Shown here piece by piece: positions 32,106-32,437 of a stretch of DNA of 32,437 nt. Source of the DNA: Lachnospiraceae bacterium (GTDB taxonomy: Bacteria; Bacillota; Clostridia; Lachnospirales; Lachnospiraceae); the NCBI GenBank assembly GCA_017449485.1, contig JAFTFP010000059.1, forward strand, positions 1 to 32,437, in the 5' to 3' direction. Position 1 is the stretch's first letter. Every line of letters begins with the position of its first letter. The notes beneath the pieces are model-generated. The model saw nothing but the letters and a program-made list of their open reading frames with translations. It made no database searches and was not told the DNA's origin. A program made the translations under genes and the position numbers.

Positions 32106-32437
32106 GAACGGCAGTTTCACGATGGATGCTCGCGCATCTGGAGCAAAATACGCCGGAATGGGTACGCTGCCTGGAGATCCGGATTTTGCTTAATCTGGCT
32201 TCCAGAAGCTTCAGAAGTAAGAAAATCCGGGTTGGGCGGCGGTCCGCGTCAGAAGCGCTGCAGGCATATGCGGTGTATACGGCGGCGTGCATGTCGGAAA
32301 CGGAGGCGGATCCCCGGCGGCTGTATGAAAGCGCCTTTCAGCTGGGAAAGAGACTGCGGCGCCTTACCGGCCTTACCGGGCAGCAGGATGTTCAGCGCCT
32401 TATTTTCTATTTATATCGGAACATTCAGATTACCATG
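32102..32437 (+). CDS. Hypothetical protein coupled to the acyl reductase-ligase gene, 3'-truncated
   Basis: The frame opens at ATG 32102, overlapping the previous stop (ATGA), and stays open for 112 codons to the window end. The protein is basic and helical: MRTAVSRWMLAHLEQNTPEW, then LEIRILLNLASRSFRSKKIR and a Leu/Arg-rich stretch with FQLGKRLRRLTG and LIFYLYRNIQITM. There is no signal peptide, membrane helix or known motif in the part visible. Translational coupling suggests a partner in the same lipid or aldehyde pathway. The family is not recognised. Confidence 0.75.
   Translation, partial: MRTAVSRWMLAHLEQNTPEWVRCLEIRILLNLASRSFRSKKIRVGRRSASEALQAYAVYTAACMSETEADPRRLYESAFQLGKRLRRLTGLTGQQDVQRLIFYLYRNIQITM

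Noticed and set aside
1..32437. CRISPR array, tRNA, rRNA, prophage or integron
   Set aside because: No regularly spaced repeats, no tRNA-like cloverleaf and no phage or integrase genes were seen by eye on either strand.

Overview
The window looks like a chromosomal segment of a moderately GC-rich anaerobic Firmicute, most probably Lachnospiraceae or a close relative. This rests on clostridial-style Shine-Dalgarno sites (AGGAGG, GAGAGGAAG), a DUF3881-type protein, a RecD2 helicase without RecBC, a Gram-positive-type LexA (DinR) operator, an AEC permease, cytoplasmic GH2 and GH78 glycosidases, and a clostridial cysteine-rich IS30-family transposase. No rRNA, tRNA, CRISPR array or prophage module was seen.

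Layout. 1-8.6 kb is housekeeping and cell envelope: the 3' part of serS, two coupled genes of unknown role, then recD2 and a gamma-carbonic-anhydrase-like gene on the minus strand, a VanX-type dipeptidase, and a lipoprotein with a DUF3298-like C-terminus. 8.0-10.1 kb is a minus-strand DNA-damage operon: a Y-family polymerase followed by an SRAP (YedK/HMCES-type) protein, behind a promoter with a LexA box in its spacer. 10,134-12,090 is a complete 1,957-bp IS30-family element with 24/27 matching terminal inverted repeats. It is flanked by 13-bp direct repeats of a sequence that is part of a small inverted repeat.

12.2-20.0 kb is a catabolic region: a metallophosphoesterase, a DapA/NanA-family aldolase, an AEC permease, a decayed HD-domain gene on the opposite strand, an ArsB/NhaD-type anion permease, an RraA-family protein, a BKACE (DUF849) beta-keto acid cleavage enzyme, a beta-hydroxyacid dehydrogenase of the HCDH/lambda-crystallin type and an RpiB/LacAB-type isomerase. 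The dehydrogenase and BKACE together suggest oxidation of a beta-hydroxy acid to a beta-keto acid, then acetyl-CoA-dependent cleavage. The surrounding aldolase, RraA protein, isomerase and two permeases suggest that the substrate is an uncharacterised hydroxy or sugar acid. This set is the best candidate here for an undescribed pathway.

20.1-26.9 kb is carbohydrate use: an AraC regulator, a GH2 beta-galactosidase-like enzyme preceded by a direct repeat that could be an AraC site, and a convergent GH78 alpha-L-rhamnosidase whose promoter carries an unusually elaborate palindrome. 27.0-29.0 kb is a minus-strand group: a TetR regulator, a bacterioferritin-like protein and a ZIP metal transporter. 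29.2-32.4 kb on the plus strand encodes a 52-aa membrane protein, an 899-aa fusion of an SDR-type fatty acyl reductase to a long-chain acyl-CoA synthetase, and a translationally coupled gene cut off by the window end.

Starts were moved from the longest open frame to a downstream codon where a Shine-Dalgarno site, promoter or terminator required it. Function calls come from motif recognition by eye; no database search was run.
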